A DNA stretch of 64,000 nt, taken from positions 8,928,001-8,992,000 of the forward strand of contig OX579635.1 in NCBI GenBank assembly GCA_951230915.1, in the 5' to 3' direction. Source of the stretch: Antitrichia curtipendula. Its lineage: Eukaryota; Streptophyta; Bryopsida; Hypnales; Leucodontaceae. The notes beneath the pieces were generated by a model that was not told the DNA's origin, did no database searches, and saw only the letters and a program-made list of their open reading frames with translations. Shown one piece after another: positions 61,001-64,000 of this stretch (within the stretch, counting starts at the first letter, position 1; the number at the start of each line of letters is the position of its first letter). A program made the translations under genes and the position numbers.

Positions 61001-63145
61001 TCTCCAATAAAAAGTTATGGACAAAATTCAGAGAGGGGGTTAGGAGAGAAATTTTCTTTGACATTTTCGAACATTTTCTCTGAATTTTGTCCATAACTTT
61101 TGACTGGAGTCTTGAAATATCAAATGGATTTTTGGAGATGAAATTAGGCTTAATTTCTCAACTTTTTTTAGTTCAGAGTTTAAGAAAAAAAGTTACTCTA
61201 CTATGCCAAAACGAGGTCTAAAGTTCTACAGTAAACACAATTCCTGCGTTTTGACAATGAGCGTTCAAGCTCATCTTCAAATTGTCCAAATCCTTTGAGG
61301 ATTCATGATGGACAATGAACTTCACTATAAAAGTGACCTCTCTATCCATCACTTAGTGGACATGTATTGGCATGTAGATGTCTTGGAATATTTTCTAGGA
61401 TTTCGGTTTTCTTAACAATGAATTTTTCTTAAACTCGGCAAGGTAACTTGTTAATTTTCAAAATCATTCGGCTTAAAAAATTTTAATTATTTTCTGCCGA
61501 AGGTGACCTCTAGCTACGGTAGTGTCAAAGCGTGCTATCATTCTCAATTTTAGATTGAATGTCCCTTTGTGTATATTGAATGGGTGCTCGCCTGCAAGTT
61601 CGCAATTTAGCTTTGAATCGGCCCCGTCAATATTGATGAATGCTCTGCATTTACTTATCTATCATGGAATTGGTTTATAGTAAGTATACTAAGTCTTGTT
61701 CCAATTACGTAGGCCGAAGTGTTTGAAGAGAGATAGAGACCGAGCATATTTTGGTGTGTAAGAAGAGAAATAGTAATTCAATGATGGAAGCAGCATTCCA
61801 TGAGAACCTGAGACATTTGAACGAATAATTAGGAAGTAGGCATTACTAAGGACACACTCGTCTTGTCGACTGCTTTGGACTGTTAGTGCTGTGGAAATTT
61901 GTTTACTTCGAAGAGTGACCAGACTTTTTGCATGTCGGTAGTATTCAAAGACATGAAGGCAAATTTGAAGCCACGTAATGGTAATGGAAAGCACATGCTA
62001 CAGGCAACGTCCACAACTATTCAAAAAAAAAGGGTGCAGATGTGCAGGGGAAAGTGCTATGCAGAGCAGAAGAGAAGAAGTCGTCCATATTCATGAAAGA
62101 GGTACGAGAGTTACAGAAATCAGGAGACGACATCAAAGAAATGGAGGTGAGAGTTCTTTCGATGTTGTTCATGAATTCTTTAAGATATGAATCGTCTTGG
62201 TGGAATGAACTCATAGGAAGCATCAGTGTGTAGAGGACACCCAAAAAAAACTCCTCTGTCTCAAAATAATTGTCCACTTTGAATGTCATTTTATTTTAAG
62301 GTTGTTTAGAGTAGGTGAAAACAAATCTTTGTTCTGGCTAATTGTACTTAGGTTTCCATGAACACATGCAATGTTTTTCATTGATTCTTGTGACATAAAA
62401 TATTGTAAATTTGTTTTATTATGTTCTTTAAAATATGTTCAATGAAATTGGCTCAGAAAAATACCGGAAAAAATTGTGGACAATCACTTCGGAACAAAGG
62501 GAGTACTGTAAGTGTCAGCATGTGCATTGGAAGTTCTAAATTGATGAGAGCAACTCATGAAGGTCACGACAGACATCCAATAATAACTTACAGCTTATAC
62601 GATAAAAGCACGTAGAGGTTTTGTGACTGAGTTTGTCTACATGCTTCCTGCAGTAGTGTCAATGACATGATTTGTGGTTTTAAGGAGATGTAACGTATTA
62701 TTGAACTTTCATTGAAGCAAGTGAAATTTGATGGTCTACTTAAGGTTGTCGCTTTCCAAAGTCTGTTATATCATGTGTGCTACACTTTGAAATTAACGAT
62801 ATAATGTACGTACTAAAGTCGTAGGAGATGGACTGAATGTGAGTATTGCAGATGGATTGTGGTGACGTCGTGCGTCTGTTTGCATTCACTGGAGGGAGAA
62901 AGGAAGAGATTGGGAAGGCTATTGTAATGGGATTGGCAGGGTCTAAGTACGGCAAGAAAATTATTCCAAAAGGGTGGCGGAGCATCAAAGTCACTTCATA
63001 TACCGGTAGTGGAGGCTCAAAAGTTTGTCCATTCCCACCTGGATGGACAGAGCAATTGAAGAGTCAGACAGTCCAACAAGCAATGGTCGAGGAATTCTAT
63101 GGCCGGATATGCTTTTACACAACCTTCTGCAAGTCTAACAAATAG
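58058..63145 (+). pseudogene. CACTA TNP1/Transposase_24-like accessory gene, probably defective
   Basis: Second gene of the transposon; such proteins are thought to bind subterminal repeats and help TNP2. In-phase exons read 58058-58315, 58450-59499, 59884-60024, with further fragments to 63145. The first exon is basic (MCRCNEEREQKREQKQRTRT). The second contains a TAG at 58978-58980, after which the same frame continues for 173 codons holding the Transposase_24 (Ptta/En/Spm) region (VIHVDGMAKARGIHRHLW, HDVRPAHWLKVVDLPNKSEK). The 59884 exon has a short leucine-heptad stretch (IRSLQKELMRLENSRK). A coiled fragment lies at about 62040-62150. The 62846-63145 frame (VVRLFAFTGGRKEEIGKAIV, IKVTSYTG) resembles the Tnp1 C-terminal domain. 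The stop codon and an unresolved phase after 60024 suggest decay. The true start may lie upstream. Confidence 0.65.
60895..61214. mobile_element. Foldback element inside the CACTA element (about 320 bp)
   Basis: The left arm from about 60897 (TCATTTTGACATAGAAGAAT) pairs imperfectly with the right arm ending about 61212 (inverse CTCGTTTTGGCATAGTAGAG). The innermost part is strong: ATGGACAAAATTCAGAGAG near 61017-61036 against CTCTGAATTTTGTCCATAAC near 61079-61098. Probably a MITE in an intron of the TNP1-like gene. Confidence 0.65.
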
Positions 63146-63339
63146 AAGAACCTCACTGGTCATCGTAGCTGCTAATGGAATTGTACAAAGAACCCTGCGG
63201 CATAGAATGCTCAGAAATGGCCAGTGCTCATCGGAACGACGACATTGTAGTATTGTACAGGTAGTACTTAAGTGTGTATGCTGAGAGTTTATTTTGTAGT
63301 TTTTATGTAATCACCATCTCTTCTGATGCGTGTAACATG

Positions 63340-63500
63340 GAGATAGTGATATACGTAGTATATATGTAGTGATGTATATAGCGATATACATAGCGATATA
63401 TGTAGTAGTATATGTAATATATACGTAGTGGTATACATAATATATACGTAGTGGTATACATAATATATACATAGTGGTATACAAAGACATAGTGATATAC
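63340..63500. repeat. Imperfect TATAC/GTAGTG tandem repeat
   Basis: A run of 12- to 25-bp units such as ATATACGTAGTGGTATACAT repeated with variation. All overlapping minus-strand open frames rich in Tyr/Ile/Thr are products of this repeat. Located near the right end of the CACTA element, where subterminal repeats are expected. Confidence 0.8.
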
Positions 63501-64000
63501 AAAGTATAGGGAACAATGTACATAGAACAATGACAATAAAACAATATTTAAATAAAAAATGTTTATACCGTAATTATTTTTGCTTGAATGTGTATTTCGC
63601 TAGAAGCACACGTGTTTTATGTAAAGCTTTGCTTTGAAAATCAGACGTCCAGCCATTGGGTGCAGAGGTGGTTTTAGAAAACGCCAAGTGTCAGCAGATG
63701 CAAAGAAGTTAAAATTAGAAACACAATCCAGTAAGTTTCATGGATATAGACCAGTCAAACCACTTTCCTCATTCGTTGCTTAAAAGTCATGCATTTATGA
63801 GCTGAAAGGACATATAGTAGTATATTAAAAAAGTACTATAAGGCAAGTCCTAGACACCAGATTTTCAATAAAATTTTACTGAATGTCCAAGACCTTCCAG
63901 TATGGATATTTGGACTGAAAATTGCGCTTAAACCCCCCCCTTCCCTTGTAGTGATACTTTTCACCAACTGGATATTCTTTTCTTCATTCAACTATATTTT

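Larger units (their letters stand above)
48106..63953. mobile_element. Complete CACTA (En/Spm) DNA transposon, 15.8 kb
   Basis: The left terminus CACTACAAGAGAAGTGGCGG (48106) and right terminus read inverted CACTACAAGGGAAGGGGGGG (63953) are matching terminal repeats. They continue with GTTTTAAG and GTTTAAGC. Both are bounded by the 3-bp direct duplication ATA (48103-48105 and 63954-63956). Inside are a TNP2-type transposase gene (minus) and a TNP1/Transposase_24-type gene (plus), transcribed divergently from a central region at about 56200-58050. Both genes carry disabling changes. At least two later elements are nested inside (48534-49026 and about 60895-61214). Confidence 0.92.

Noticed and set aside
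63303..63544. Tyr/Ile-rich minus-strand frames that look like membrane proteins
   Set aside because: Translations of the TATAC/GTAGTG tandem repeat.
1..64000. tRNA or rRNA genes
   Set aside because: I saw no segment with a convincing tRNA cloverleaf or conserved rRNA core by eye; a covariance-model scan would settle it.

Overview
This window looks like nuclear DNA of a plant. It has intron-rich genes, plant-type telomere-like motifs (AAACCCTA) next to a ribosome-biogenesis gene, a complete CACTA (En/Spm) transposon with plant-style TNP2 and TNP1 genes, and many small inverted-repeat elements in AT-rich DNA. A kynurenine-monooxygenase-like gene together with this repeat landscape makes me lean to a non-flowering land plant or a streptophyte alga. 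That is inference; I cannot name the species.

The left 28 kb is gene-bearing, and all four genes lie on the minus strand. (1) 61-6511 is a 17-exon BOP1 ribosome-biogenesis gene. Its splice phases close perfectly into 774 residues, and one intron appears to be a U12-type AT-AC intron. (2) 11611-14163 is an intronless, GC-rich 850-residue protein. It reads as a four-module RNA end-healing and sealing enzyme: 2H phosphoesterase, CX5R phosphatase, P-loop polynucleotide kinase, ATP-dependent RNA ligase. This is the most striking item in the window. (3) 18873-22278 is a 12-exon three-HMG-box chromatin protein with a lysine-rich heptad array between boxes 2 and 3. (4) 24493-28065 is an 11-exon FAD monooxygenase related to kynurenine 3-monooxygenase, with a possible organelle-targeting N-terminus and a C-terminal membrane anchor.

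Between and beyond these genes lie AT-rich stretches with mobile-element debris. There are two broken hAT-like transposase copies on opposite strands (about 15540-17182 minus, about 40960-43440 plus). A family of small hAT-type MITEs has 8-bp target duplications (29355-29590, 29931-30170, 48534-49026). A near-perfect palindromic CACTA-type MITE (39615-39846) has a 3-bp duplication. A family of 0.65-0.93 kb elements has TTAACCCC termini (8186-9109, 42171-43101, 45099-45750). There are also a degenerate satellite-like array (31060-34320), strong hairpins (32264-32675) and a 213-bp direct-repeat pair.

The right 16 kb is a single CACTA transposon, 48106-63953. Both terminal inverted repeats are present and it is flanked by the 3-bp duplication ATA. 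It carries divergently oriented TNP2 (minus) and TNP1/Transposase_24-like (plus) genes. Both contain stop codons or frame changes, so the copy looks structurally complete but coding-defective. Later insertions, including a hAT MITE, sit inside it.
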